In this document: positions 26,697 through 35,323 of the stretch, one piece after another
Position numbering within the stretch: the stretch's first letter is position 1
Layout: every line of letters starts with the position of its first letter
NCBI RefSeq assembly: GCF_001428245.1
Contig: NZ_LMRV01000044.1
Coordinates: 124,923-188,922 of the forward strand
From: Paenibacillus sp. Soil522
GTDB taxonomy: Bacteria > Bacillota > Bacilli > Paenibacillales > Paenibacillaceae
Length of the DNA stretch: 64,000 nucleotides
Direction of reading: 5' to 3'
Notes under the pieces: model-generated
Databases searched by the model: none
What the model was told of the DNA's origin: nothing
Seen by the model: the letters and a program-made list of their open reading frames with translations, nothing else
Position numbers and translations under genes: made by a program

Positions 26697-28496
26697 ATGA
26701 TCAAATGGACGACGATACGGCATAGTATCTTTTTCAAGTTTTCGCTGGCTTTTCTGATCGTTGGGATGATTCCTCTCCTTGTGCTTAGTGCGCTGTCGCT
26801 CAATCAATTTACCGATCAGGTTGAGCGCAATACCGAGAACAATTTTAAACAAATGGTGCTTTATCTGAGTAAAAATGCGGATGATATTTTTCGCAATTAC
26901 AATGAAATTTCCAAAAACATGTACTATAATCCGCAAGACATTACCGATCGGCAGGGCATTACGCTGGGAGAGGAAATCAATCGTCTCGGCAGGATAAATC
27001 TCACGACGATCAATGATTTCTTGAAAACGATACTATTTAGCGATACGCATATTGAGAACGCTTTATTCGTTCGCACTTCCGATCAAGCCGTCTTTAACCA
27101 GTCGCGCGCCAACCAGATGCTCGACTCGAATGAACCCTTCCCGCCGGTCAGCTGGGCCTATACGCTATCCGGAAAACAGAAGCAGCTCGTTGTTTTTCCT
27201 CCGCATCCCGAGACTTACTTTGGCTCGACGAGACCGGTGATTACATTTGCGCGCAACTTAAACGACACTTCCGGTAAACTCGGTCCCGAAGCAAATGTGC
27301 TTGGCACGCTCTATTTCGACGTCGATCTCGATATCTTCGATAAGCTGTTTCAGCAGGTTGTGCTTGATCGAAGGGATGAAGTGTATGTGATTGACGGCAA
27401 TGGTTATATTCTCTATTCCAATCAAGGAGACAAGCTCGGGAAGCGATTCGACGAGATGGCAGCCCAAAGAAGCGGAACCAAGATGCTTTACTCGGAGCCG
27501 ATACCGTTCATTGGCGGACAAGTCATCGGGCTGGTATCCAAGGCGGATTTTTACGCTTCTTTGACTCAGATCAGATCAAATGTGATTATTGCTTCCGCGA
27601 TATGTCTGCTCGCGCTGCTCGCCCTTGGCGCTTTATTTTCAAGGACGTTCACTAGGCCGGTTCTCGATATTATGCGGCTGATGGTACGCGTCGAGTCGGG
27701 ACATCTTGAAACCGGTATCATGACAACGCGCAAGGACGAGATGGGGCGGCTTGCACATGGCTTCAACCGGATGATCGAGCGGCTTCAGTTGTTTATCAAT
27801 GAGGCTTATGTAGCCGAGATCAAAAGCAAGCAGGCGGAATTGAATGCGCTGAAGAATCAGATTCAACCTCATTATTTATACAACACATTGGAAGTAATCC
27901 GCATGAGCGCCGTAGCCGACGATTCATTGGAGGTAGCGGACATGATCCATGCCTTGGCGGGCCAGCTCGAATACGTGATCGACTTCGGCGAAGAGTGGGT
28001 TACCGTTCAGCGGGAATTAGAGCACTTGAAAAATTATTTTCATCTGATCGAAGTAAGGTTCGACCGCCGGATCGACCTGCAGATAGACTTGAAGGAGGAA
28101 GATGCGGAAGCGCTTATTTTGAAGCTGTCCATTCAACCGCTTGTCGAGAATGCGGTGCATCACGGCATCCGTCCAAGAAGAGGGAAAGGTACCGTGCTTG
28201 TTACGATAGAGAAATCAGGTGCGGACGGCTTGGCTGTTACGGTTTATGACAACGGTATCGGGATGGATTCAGAAACGCTCGCCCGGCTTCAGCGTCAATT
28301 GGCAGAGGGCGAGAGCGCGACGGGGAAAAGCATCGGCCTCAAAAATGTGCATGCACGGATACGTCAGGCATGCGGGGAACCGTACGGGATTACGATCGAG
28401 AGCAAGCCGGAAATCGGTACTTCGATTCGAATGCTGTATCCGCTGCAAAGGGAGGAGCTGCGATATGAGAAAAATAAAAGTTTTGCTGGCGGATGA
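26697..28496 (+). CDS. YesM-type sensor histidine kinase, system 3
   Basis: Membrane sensor kinase. Membrane segments at about residues 14-33 and 299-319 enclose a dCache-like extracellular domain with VYVIDGNGYILYSN near its end. HAMP follows, then the His_kinase box (QPHYLYNTL, phospho-His 392) and the ATPase domain with PLVENAVHHGI, DNGIGM and SIGLKNV. ATG at 26697 follows a GGGGGAT site. The gene overlaps the regulator start by 32 bp. Its own promoter carries the system 3 operator. 599 aa is typical. Confidence 0.94.
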   Translation: MIKWTTIRHSIFFKFSLAFLIVGMIPLLVLSALSLNQFTDQVERNTENNFKQMVLYLSKNADDIFRNYNEISKNMYYNPQDITDRQGITLGEEINRLGRINLTTINDFLKTILFSDTHIENALFVRTSDQAVFNQSRANQMLDSNEPFPPVSWAYTLSGKQKQLVVFPPHPETYFGSTRPVITFARNLNDTSGKLGPEANVLGTLYFDVDLDIFDKLFQQVVLDRRDEVYVIDGNGYILYSNQGDKLGKRFDEMAAQRSGTKMLYSEPIPFIGGQVIGLVSKADFYASLTQIRSNVIIASAICLLALLALGALFSRTFTRPVLDIMRLMVRVESGHLETGIMTTRKDEMGRLAHGFNRMIERLQLFINEAYVAEIKSKQAELNALKNQIQPHYLYNTLEVIRMSAVADDSLEVADMIHALAGQLEYVIDFGEEWVTVQRELEHLKNYFHLIEVRFDRRIDLQIDLKEEDAEALILKLSIQPLVENAVHHGIRPRRGKGTVLVTIEKSGADGLAVTVYDNGIGMDSETLARLQRQLAEGESATGKSIGLKNVHARIRQACGEPYGITIESKPEIGTSIRMLYPLQREELRYEKNKSFAGG

Positions 28497-30057
28497 CGAG
28501 CCTGTCATTTTGAGGGGACTTCGTAAGCTGCTGCAATGGCATGAACTTGGCCTCGAAATCGTCGGCGAGGCCTATGACGGGGAAGAATTGCGTCAAATGA
28601 TAGATACGACTGAACCAGATTTGATTATTAGCGATATCAGCATGCCCGGGTGCACAGGCATTGATATCATTCGCGAAATTCATGACACGAACCGGAATAT
28701 AAAAGTCGTTTTTATCAGCGCTTATCGTGACTTTTCCTATGCCCAGGATGCGCTGCTATACGGAGCAATCAGTTACTTGGTCAAGCCCGTTGATAAAAAT
28801 CAATTGGAGCATGCCGTTCAGAAAGTGATCCGGCTTATTGGCGACCAGTCGCAAAGAGTCCGCGAGAAAGAAATGGCCGTGCGATTCGAGATAGAAAAGC
28901 GAAACGATTCCATTGAAGAGCTGCTTGTGCGATTGGCAGATGGCGATAAAAGCGCATCAGTCCAATTGAAAAAAATGGGAGTCGTTTCTCGGAGTAAATA
29001 TATGACGGTGTGCTTCGGTGAATTGGACGGTGTTAGGAGTGACGGGAATAACCGCTTGGAATCGGGGCGGAAATTACTCGATTTTGCTATTTCCAATGTC
29101 CTTGTAGAATCCATTTCACAGACTGACTCCGGCATTTATTTCCGGAAAGGCGATCTGCACGGCATTTTTCTCCAACATGACCGTCTGGAAGATGCATTAT
29201 CTTTATCGCGGGACTTCCATGATAAGCTGAATCGATATGTGAAGGTCAGCTTTACGATTGGTGTCGGAAAAGCAGTTGAAACGTTGGAGGAGGCAGACAT
29301 TTCCGCTCATTTTGCGATGAATTCCTTGCAAGGCAGATATTTCTCAGGATGGAACCGTGTCATTGAAGGACAGCAGCCTAAAGCGGATTCGGAGGTCAAA
29401 AGCCGAATAAACGATTTGCTGAAGAAGCTTGTGACCGCTTTGATCAATCCCGCCCAAGGAGATACGGATGAAAAGGTAAGCGAACTGATGGAATCGTTTC
29501 GAATGCTTGCGCCCGGCGGCAAACATGCCGCAGTGTCTGCTGTGTATGGAGCAATCACCTATATACGGCAAGAATTGAAGGATTTCGGCATTTCCTCGGG
29601 AACAACCGATTTGGACGATCACGAGCTTCTCGCGAGGCTGGACCGCTTCCAAAATTTCGAGCAAATGGCCGTGCACGCAAGCGAAATAATCGAAGAGATT
29701 CGCCGCGAGGCTGCCGCCAAAATAGGCAATAAGGAAGTTATGCAGCTCGTGTCGGTCAAATCCTATATCGAACAGCATTATGCGGAGAACATTACGCTGG
29801 AATCGATGGCTGCGCTTGTTTATATGAATCCTTATTATTTCAGCAGTTTCTTCAAAAAGCATACCGGTGAAAACTTCAAGCAATACCTAACCGAGGTTCG
29901 GATGAAAAATGGAATGCGCTTATTAATGCAGAGCGATTTGATGGTGTATGAAATCGCAGACCGGATCGGGTACAATAATCCGCGGCAGTTCAGCGATACT
30001 TTCAAAAAGAGGTACGGCAAGCTGCCTCTTGAATACAAACAGTCGATAAATCCATAA
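28465..30057 (+). CDS. YesN-type response regulator, system 3
   Basis: Partner of the kinase at 26697. Receiver domain with D10-D11 and phospho-acceptor D57 in SDISMP, ISAYRDFSYAQ and YLVKPV. The C-terminal AraC double helix-turn-helix is at about residues 430-530 (IGYNNPRQFSDTFKKRYG). The ATG at 28465, 9 nt after GGAGG, gives the expected receiver start; the frame runs open further upstream inside the kinase gene, but that part has no receiver homology. 530 aa. Probably binds the CTTAAAAAACCGCA-type sites at 26588, 31451 and 33253. Confidence 0.93.
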   Translation: MRKIKVLLADDEPVILRGLRKLLQWHELGLEIVGEAYDGEELRQMIDTTEPDLIISDISMPGCTGIDIIREIHDTNRNIKVVFISAYRDFSYAQDALLYGAISYLVKPVDKNQLEHAVQKVIRLIGDQSQRVREKEMAVRFEIEKRNDSIEELLVRLADGDKSASVQLKKMGVVSRSKYMTVCFGELDGVRSDGNNRLESGRKLLDFAISNVLVESISQTDSGIYFRKGDLHGIFLQHDRLEDALSLSRDFHDKLNRYVKVSFTIGVGKAVETLEEADISAHFAMNSLQGRYFSGWNRVIEGQQPKADSEVKSRINDLLKKLVTALINPAQGDTDEKVSELMESFRMLAPGGKHAAVSAVYGAITYIRQELKDFGISSGTTDLDDHELLARLDRFQNFEQMAVHASEIIEEIRREAAAKIGNKEVMQLVSVKSYIEQHYAENITLESMAALVYMNPYYFSSFFKKHTGENFKQYLTEVRMKNGMRLLMQSDLMVYEIADRIGYNNPRQFSDTFKKRYGKLPLEYKQSINP

Positions 30058-30096
30058 GAAGGACCACACCTCAAATAAGGCAAGGAGGCCACGACT

Positions 30097-31398
30097 ATGC
30101 AGGGATTGCGTATTTCAGCCGTACTGATCATACTTGGAAGTCTGGTCATTCTAACATCATGCGGAATAAAAAATGGGAGCCGTTCAGCTGTTGAAGACGG
30201 CAGTATAGCGAAGCCGCTCTCTTTTACGGTTGTCTATGCTAAAGATGATCTATCGCACAAACAAGGCATTTCTTCGGTAATCGGCGCTTTCGAAAAGTCA
30301 CATCCGAATATCGTGATCGATGAAGTCGATGAAACATGGACCGGCTCCTACGTGGAGTACTTGAAAATGAAGGAGGCAGTCGGGGAATTTCCGGACTTGG
30401 TGGAAATGAGCGATACGCAGCTGTTTGCTGACGCCGGTTTGCTCCATGAAATGCCGGGCGATTTAGTGGGTCTGCTTCGCGCCGCTCCGGAAGTAAACGG
30501 CCGTTTTTATAATTTACCGTTAGAGCTTCCCGCACCACAAGGCATTATTTACAGCAAAGCTGTTTTTCGTAAGGCCGGGATCGATACGCTGCCCAAAACA
30601 TTCGATGAATTTATGGAGGCTTGCGAAAAAATTAAACGTTTAGGCATTGATCCCGTCGTTGCCGGTATAAAAGACATTAGACATATGGGGTACTGGATCA
30701 ACAAGTTCCTGATTGACGAAGTCTATATGCACAATCCGGACTGGAACGCACAGCGGAGCGAAGGCAAGGTAAGCTGGACCGATCCCGGGCCCATGAAGGC
30801 AATGAATAATCTTGCTTCCCTTTGGAAGCGCGGTTATGTGGCGCCGGGTTTTCTTACGACGACTGATAACCAAACAGCCGCTATCCTCGTTTCGGGTCAA
30901 GCGGCTATGCTATTTTCCGGACCGTGGCTGTTCAATCCAATCAAGGCAGCCGATCCTTCCTTCGAATACGGATTTTTTGCTCTGCCGGATGATAACGGAA
31001 TGATAAACGTGGCAGGGGAACAGGCGCCGGTGGGGTGGTCGATATCTGCTATGGCGGCGACAGATCCGGCTAAGCTTGAGGCGATCAATCAGTTTCTCCA
31101 TTACTTTTACAGCGAGGATCAATATCCCCGCTACTTGCAGGCGGTTAACGGAATTCCTTCCACGAACGAAGAAATCAACTACCCGCTGCCAGAAGCGATG
31201 AACGACGTGTTTCGCGTTATTAATGATCCGAAAACAGGGAAATCTATGTTTATAGACCAATTTTCGGGGCGAAATATGGCTCCTCCGCAGTTCCGCGATT
31301 GGTTCTATCAGACGGCCCGAGACTGGCTGACTGGAGAAATGAGCGTAGAAACGGCCATGAAGGAAGCGGATCGGATGTGGGACACTTTGAAGGAATGA
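30097..31398 (+). CDS. Family 1 extracellular solute-binding lipoprotein next to the kinase-regulator pair
   Basis: Sugar-binding lipoprotein; lipobox LTSC with the cysteine at residue 22. Motifs FDEFMEACEKIKRLGIDPV and GPWLFNP are typical of UgpB-like proteins. AAGGAGG precedes the ATG. It follows the regulator by 39 bp without a promoter of its own, so it is made with the kinase and regulator rather than with the permeases. That position suggests a ligand-presenting sensor subunit for the kinase, as in three-component sugar-sensing systems known in Firmicutes; this is inference. It is unlike the two large binding proteins downstream. Confidence 0.9.
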   Translation: MQGLRISAVLIILGSLVILTSCGIKNGSRSAVEDGSIAKPLSFTVVYAKDDLSHKQGISSVIGAFEKSHPNIVIDEVDETWTGSYVEYLKMKEAVGEFPDLVEMSDTQLFADAGLLHEMPGDLVGLLRAAPEVNGRFYNLPLELPAPQGIIYSKAVFRKAGIDTLPKTFDEFMEACEKIKRLGIDPVVAGIKDIRHMGYWINKFLIDEVYMHNPDWNAQRSEGKVSWTDPGPMKAMNNLASLWKRGYVAPGFLTTTDNQTAAILVSGQAAMLFSGPWLFNPIKAADPSFEYGFFALPDDNGMINVAGEQAPVGWSISAMAATDPAKLEAINQFLHYFYSEDQYPRYLQAVNGIPSTNEEINYPLPEAMNDVFRVINDPKTGKSMFIDQFSGRNMAPPQFRDWFYQTARDWLTGEMSVETAMKEADRMWDTLKE

Positions 31399-31450
31399 GG
31401 AATGCTTTTGAAGAAGAGGCGGCCGAGTTCATAAAAAAAAGCAGTTTTCT

Positions 31451-31514
31451 CTTAAAAAACCGCAGTTTTTATCGCAAACCTATATATGCCCGGTGCAGAC
31501 TTCTGGTGTAAACT
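31451..31514 (+). promoter_or_regulatory. System 3 operator/promoter, copy 2
   Basis: CTTAAAAAACCGCA starts at 31451; the -10 TAAACT is at 31509-31514. The predicted transcript start near 31520 falls on the first in-frame ATG (31521), which favours the ATG at 31554 as the real start of the next gene. Confidence 0.55.
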
Positions 31515-31553
31515 AAGCGTATGAAGCGCTTCCAACTTAGAAAGGGCGATAGT

Positions 31554-33152
31554 ATGTTGTTAAAGAAAAAACGAACTGCATGGTTGTTTACATTCGTTAT
31601 GATCTTTTTATCAGCTTGCAGTATGGATCAATCGCAGCCCGAAAATATGCGAGACGACCCCTACAGTCCGGAGCCGCAAGAGTTAAAATTTATGTTTTTC
31701 GGAGACAAACCGACGGATATGGATATCGTGCTTCAAGAGTTTGAGCGGAGAACGAAGCATTCTCTTGGTTTGAAACTCAATATGGAATGGGATGCCATGG
31801 AAGAATACAGACAAAAATTGAAGCTGAGGCTTGCCGCAGGCGAGGAATTCGATGCCGTATTCGATGCTTCTTGGTTGAGTCTGGAACAAAATGTGGCGCA
31901 GGGCTATTATCAAAAGCTGGACAAGTATTTCAACAATGATGATTATCCCGGTCTTAAAAAAGCTTTTCCGACGGCCTTTTTGGAATCTAATACCATTAAG
32001 GGACATTTGTATGCCATACCACTCACCCAATTATTTTCTGATATCGAAGTCTTATACATTCGCAAGGACCTGCGGGAGCGGCTTGGACTTGTGCCAATTG
32101 AAAGCTACGCAGATCTGGAAGCCTATTTGCAAGCTGTCGCCAGCGCGTATCCCGATATGGTCCCGTTAGCGTTGAAGGGCGACCGGGGATTTTTTAAGCT
32201 GTTCGCCAATGAGGACAAGCAGACGCATTACCGGATGGCTCCTCACATGATTTCAGGAGTAGGAGTCGGTTTTCAGGTTGTGTTGTCCAAGGACGGAAAG
32301 CATGTGCTCGGGGCCGTGACCTACGGCGATCCATTAAGCGCTTATGAGGACTTCCCGGCACCATTAAACGATCCCGATTACTTTTATGGTGCGTTCGACC
32401 GTTTTGTGGCGTGGAATAAGTATATTCAAAAGGACGTTCTGACCGAGCGAAATCCGCAGGTACTGTTCGCGGCAGGAAAATCGGCGGCTTCCGAAGCTGT
32501 GTTGTCAAACTGGGCGGAAATTCGCCAGAAATTGATCACTTCCATCCCGGGTGCGGAACTGGAAGGGTTTGTATATGCTTCTTGTCAACGAAAGATGGAA
32601 AAGGGCTGTATCGGAACCGATTATCGCGCTTGGAACAATCTGGTTATCCCTGTGACCTCGAAGCATGCCGACGAAACGATGAAGTTTCTGGACTGGCTGT
32701 TTCAAAGTCAGGAAAACCACGATCTATTCGAGCTCGGCATGGAGGGCGAACACTGGGTAGTGGCAGGGAATGAGATGTATAAGCCGATGCCTGCCGCTAC
32801 GAACTATCTGTTTCCGCGTTATGAATTGACATGGAATCCGACCATGTCGCGGATTAATGCCGATAACGCTCCGGAGGCGGTCGAGCTGCTGCGCTATTCG
32901 GCCGACCCGGAGACCTATTACCGGCTTCCGCTTGCCGGTTTTCACTTTGACCCTTCGCCGGTAAAAACGGAAATTGCGAAGGTGCAGCCGGTCTCGGATC
33001 AAATGGTGCAAGTATTCCGCAACGGGCTCGAGCCCGATTGGCGTTCCGCCGCCGCCAAAACGAATCTGAAGCTTCGAAGTCTAGGACTGGAGAAAATTCG
33101 GAGTGAGCTGATCAAACAAATTCAAGCCTACCTGGACGCGGGCGGTACCTGA
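31554..33152 (+). CDS. Large extracellular solute-binding lipoprotein, system 3 (paralogue 1)
   Basis: LplA-like sugar-binding lipoprotein of 532 aa from the ATG at 31554, which has AAAGGG 7 nt upstream; an ATG at 31521 would leave no leader. Lipobox LSAC at about residue 21. It is a clear paralogue of the 35324 product: both share DKYFNND, YPGLKKAF, IRKDLRE, SQENHDLFE and a common C-terminal end (LGLEKIR). It has its own operator/promoter and terminator, so it is a monocistronic unit before the permease operon. Confidence 0.92.
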   Translation: MLLKKKRTAWLFTFVMIFLSACSMDQSQPENMRDDPYSPEPQELKFMFFGDKPTDMDIVLQEFERRTKHSLGLKLNMEWDAMEEYRQKLKLRLAAGEEFDAVFDASWLSLEQNVAQGYYQKLDKYFNNDDYPGLKKAFPTAFLESNTIKGHLYAIPLTQLFSDIEVLYIRKDLRERLGLVPIESYADLEAYLQAVASAYPDMVPLALKGDRGFFKLFANEDKQTHYRMAPHMISGVGVGFQVVLSKDGKHVLGAVTYGDPLSAYEDFPAPLNDPDYFYGAFDRFVAWNKYIQKDVLTERNPQVLFAAGKSAASEAVLSNWAEIRQKLITSIPGAELEGFVYASCQRKMEKGCIGTDYRAWNNLVIPVTSKHADETMKFLDWLFQSQENHDLFELGMEGEHWVVAGNEMYKPMPAATNYLFPRYELTWNPTMSRINADNAPEAVELLRYSADPETYYRLPLAGFHFDPSPVKTEIAKVQPVSDQMVQVFRNGLEPDWRSAAAKTNLKLRSLGLEKIRSELIKQIQAYLDAGGT

Positions 33153-33165
33153 CCGCGATTGATGA

Positions 33166-33199
33166 AGACGCATGCTGCGAGCATGCGTCTTTTTATTTT
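33166..33199 (+). terminator. Rho-independent terminator after paralogue 1
   Basis: GACGCATGCT (33167-33176) pairs with AGCATGCGTC (33180-33189), followed by TTTTTATTTT. Confidence 0.88.
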
Positions 33200-33252
33200 C
33201 AAAAAATGGCGTAAGGAATTGCGCAGCGCTTAGCCCAGAAGGACAAGGCCTC

Positions 33253-33316
33253 CTTAAAAAACCGCAATTTCAACTTAAAAAGGCTCATTCAAGCTGTGTT
33301 TCAAATCTGATAAAGT
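33253..33316 (+). promoter_or_regulatory. System 3 operator/promoter, copy 3
   Basis: CTTAAAAAACCGCAATTT at 33253 and a second partial copy, CTTAAAAAGGC, at 33274, exactly 21 bp (two helical turns) later. The -10 is TAAAGT (33311-33316), 58 bp after the first copy. It drives the permease genes and paralogue 2. Confidence 0.58.
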
Positions 33317-33371
33317 TAGTCCCATCGAACAATCGACAACGATATTGAATAGGAACAGAGGAGGAACCCAG

Positions 33372-34343
33372 ATGAAAGATTCGGTTGCCTTGGAGACGCG
33401 GGCTCCCAGTACGAATGCGAGGAAAAAAGGAGGCGTTGTCCTGACGGAAATACGCAAGCACGGCTTATTGTATTTACTTACCCTCCCGGGTATTTTGTTG
33501 ATATTTATATTCGCGTATCTTCCAATGGGCGGAATCGTCATCGCGTTTCAAGATTTCAACGCAATCAAAGGCATTACCGGCAGCGATTTTGTCGGCTTGA
33601 AAAATTTCGAATTTTTTATCCAGTCGAATGAAGTGCTTTTTGTCATCTTCAACACGCTTTTCCTGAATGCGCTCTTCATTTTATTCGGTACGTTCGCTTC
33701 CGTCGCCATTGCGGTCATGTTCTCGGAGCTCGGCGGCAAATGGTTTAAACGAATCGTCCAGTCGCTCGTCACGCTGCCGAACTTCCTGTCATGGACGGTT
33801 ATCGCCATGTTCGTGACGGCATTGCTCTCCAGCGATACCGGGATGCTCAACAAATGGCTTGGGGCTTTCGGAATGGAACCGGTCACTTTCTTTAACGAAC
33901 CGGCGATTTGGCCCGCCATTCTGGTGCTGATCAAGATTTGGCAAGGGGCAGGCTTCGGCTCAATTGTCTATCTTGCGACTATCACAGGCATTAACCCGGA
34001 CATATATGAGTCCGCTTCGATTGACGGAGCCAGCCGGTGGAAGAAAATCCGTTACATTACGCTTCCTTTGCTGAAGCCGACTGTCATTCTGATGATGCTT
34101 CTCGCCATGGGCGGCATTTTCTACGGGGACTTCGGCATGATCTACGCGATTGTCGGCCGCAATGTCATGCTCTATTCGACGACGGACGTTATCGACACGT
34201 ACGTATACCGGGCGCTCATGGAGCTTAACGATATGGGCATGGCGGCAGCCGTTGGCGTGTTCCAGTCACTGGTAGGTTTCGTTCTGGTCGTATCCGTCAA
34301 TCAATTGGCCCGTAAATTCAGCCCGGACTCGGCGCTATTCTAA
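33372..34343 (+). CDS. CUT1 sugar ABC transporter permease, LplB type, system 3
   Basis: Permease with six membrane segments; EAA loop IYESASIDGASRWKKIRYITLP. A hydrophilic N-terminal tail of about 30 residues precedes the first segment. The ATG at 33372 follows AGAGGAGGA by 7 nt; a TTG at 33345 would be read through that ribosome site. 323 aa. Operon with the permease at 34370 and the binding protein at 35324. Confidence 0.93.
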   Translation: MKDSVALETRAPSTNARKKGGVVLTEIRKHGLLYLLTLPGILLIFIFAYLPMGGIVIAFQDFNAIKGITGSDFVGLKNFEFFIQSNEVLFVIFNTLFLNALFILFGTFASVAIAVMFSELGGKWFKRIVQSLVTLPNFLSWTVIAMFVTALLSSDTGMLNKWLGAFGMEPVTFFNEPAIWPAILVLIKIWQGAGFGSIVYLATITGINPDIYESASIDGASRWKKIRYITLPLLKPTVILMMLLAMGGIFYGDFGMIYAIVGRNVMLYSTTDVIDTYVYRALMELNDMGMAAAVGVFQSLVGFVLVVSVNQLARKFSPDSALF

Positions 34344-34369
34344 AAGAGATTATGAAAGCAGGTGCACCC

Positions 34370-35251
34370 ATGATAAAAGAAAGCAGCAGCGACCGGCTGC
34401 TAAAAGCAATCATTTATGTATTGCTAACCATTTTTGCCATCTATTGCGTTATTCCGTTCGTGACCGTTATAAGCAGCTCGCTTTCGGCCGAATCGGCGAT
34501 TCTTAGGGACGGCTATTCGATATGGCCGCGCGAATTCTCGTTGGCTGCCTATAATTTGATATTCAAGGATGACACCATTTACAGGGCCTATGGGGTGACG
34601 ATCTTCGTTACGATGGTCGGCACGGCGCTCGCCATGCTGGTAACATGCGCACTTGCGTATCCGCTGTCCATTCGCGCCTTGAAATTTAAAAACGGGATCA
34701 ACTTTTACATTTACTTCACGATGCTTTTCCACGGCGGGCTAGTGGCGAACTACTTGCTCATCTCCAAATACCTGGGAATGAGGGATTCGATCTGGGTACT
34801 GATTATTCCTGCACTCATCAGCCCATGGAATATGTTTCTGATGCGGAATTTCTTCAAATCGGTAGACGAGTCGCTTGCGGAATCCGCCAAAATCGACGGG
34901 GCGAACGACATTTATATTTTCTACAAAATCGTGCTGCCTATCTCGATGCCGGCAATTGCTACAGTCGGATTATTTTATGCGATGGGCTTCTGGAACAAAT
35001 GGTTCGAGGCGATGCTGTTCATTTCCGACGAGAACAAATTCCCGCTTCAATATCTGGTCATGCGAATTATGAACAATGCGGATTTTGCGAACCAGCTTTC
35101 GGCCAAAATCTCTCTGCCGAACTACGTCGTTCCAACGTTGTCGACCAGACTGGCTACAACCGTTGTGACGATCGGCCCGATTATCTTCCTATATCCGTTC
35201 TTGCAGAAGTATTTCGTTAAAGGCCTCATGGTAGGAGCTGTCAAAGGCTAA
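34370..35251 (+). CDS. CUT1 sugar ABC transporter permease, YtcP type, system 3
   Basis: Second permease of system 3 with six membrane segments and an EAA loop (LAESAKIDGANDIYIFYKIV); it ends KGLMVGAVKG. I favour the ATG at 34370 with GCAGGTG upstream, giving MIKESSSDRLLK; an ATG at 34352 adds six residues. It lies 26 bp after the first permease. Confidence 0.92.
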   Translation: MIKESSSDRLLKAIIYVLLTIFAIYCVIPFVTVISSSLSAESAILRDGYSIWPREFSLAAYNLIFKDDTIYRAYGVTIFVTMVGTALAMLVTCALAYPLSIRALKFKNGINFYIYFTMLFHGGLVANYLLISKYLGMRDSIWVLIIPALISPWNMFLMRNFFKSVDESLAESAKIDGANDIYIFYKIVLPISMPAIATVGLFYAMGFWNKWFEAMLFISDENKFPLQYLVMRIMNNADFANQLSAKISLPNYVVPTLSTRLATTVVTIGPIIFLYPFLQKYFVKGLMVGAVKG

Positions 35252-35273
35252 ATCCAAAGCGGCTGAGCTCGCC

Positions 35274-35289
35274 CTAAACGGCGGTTTAG
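35274..35289 (+). other. Small hairpin before binding-protein paralogue 2
   Basis: CTAAAC and GTTTAG form a 6-bp stem with a GGCG loop, followed at once by TATATAAGG. It could be a stabilising stem, a processing site or part of an internal promoter; no T tract follows. Confidence 0.35.
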
Positions 35290-35323
35290 TATATAAGGTT
35301 CAATTAAAGGGAGGAAACAGACA

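Noticed and set aside
28219..28464. Upstream extension of the system 3 regulator inside the kinase gene
   Set aside because: The receiver domain begins at the ATG at 28465 behind GGAGG; the extra 82 residues are the kinase gene read in another frame.
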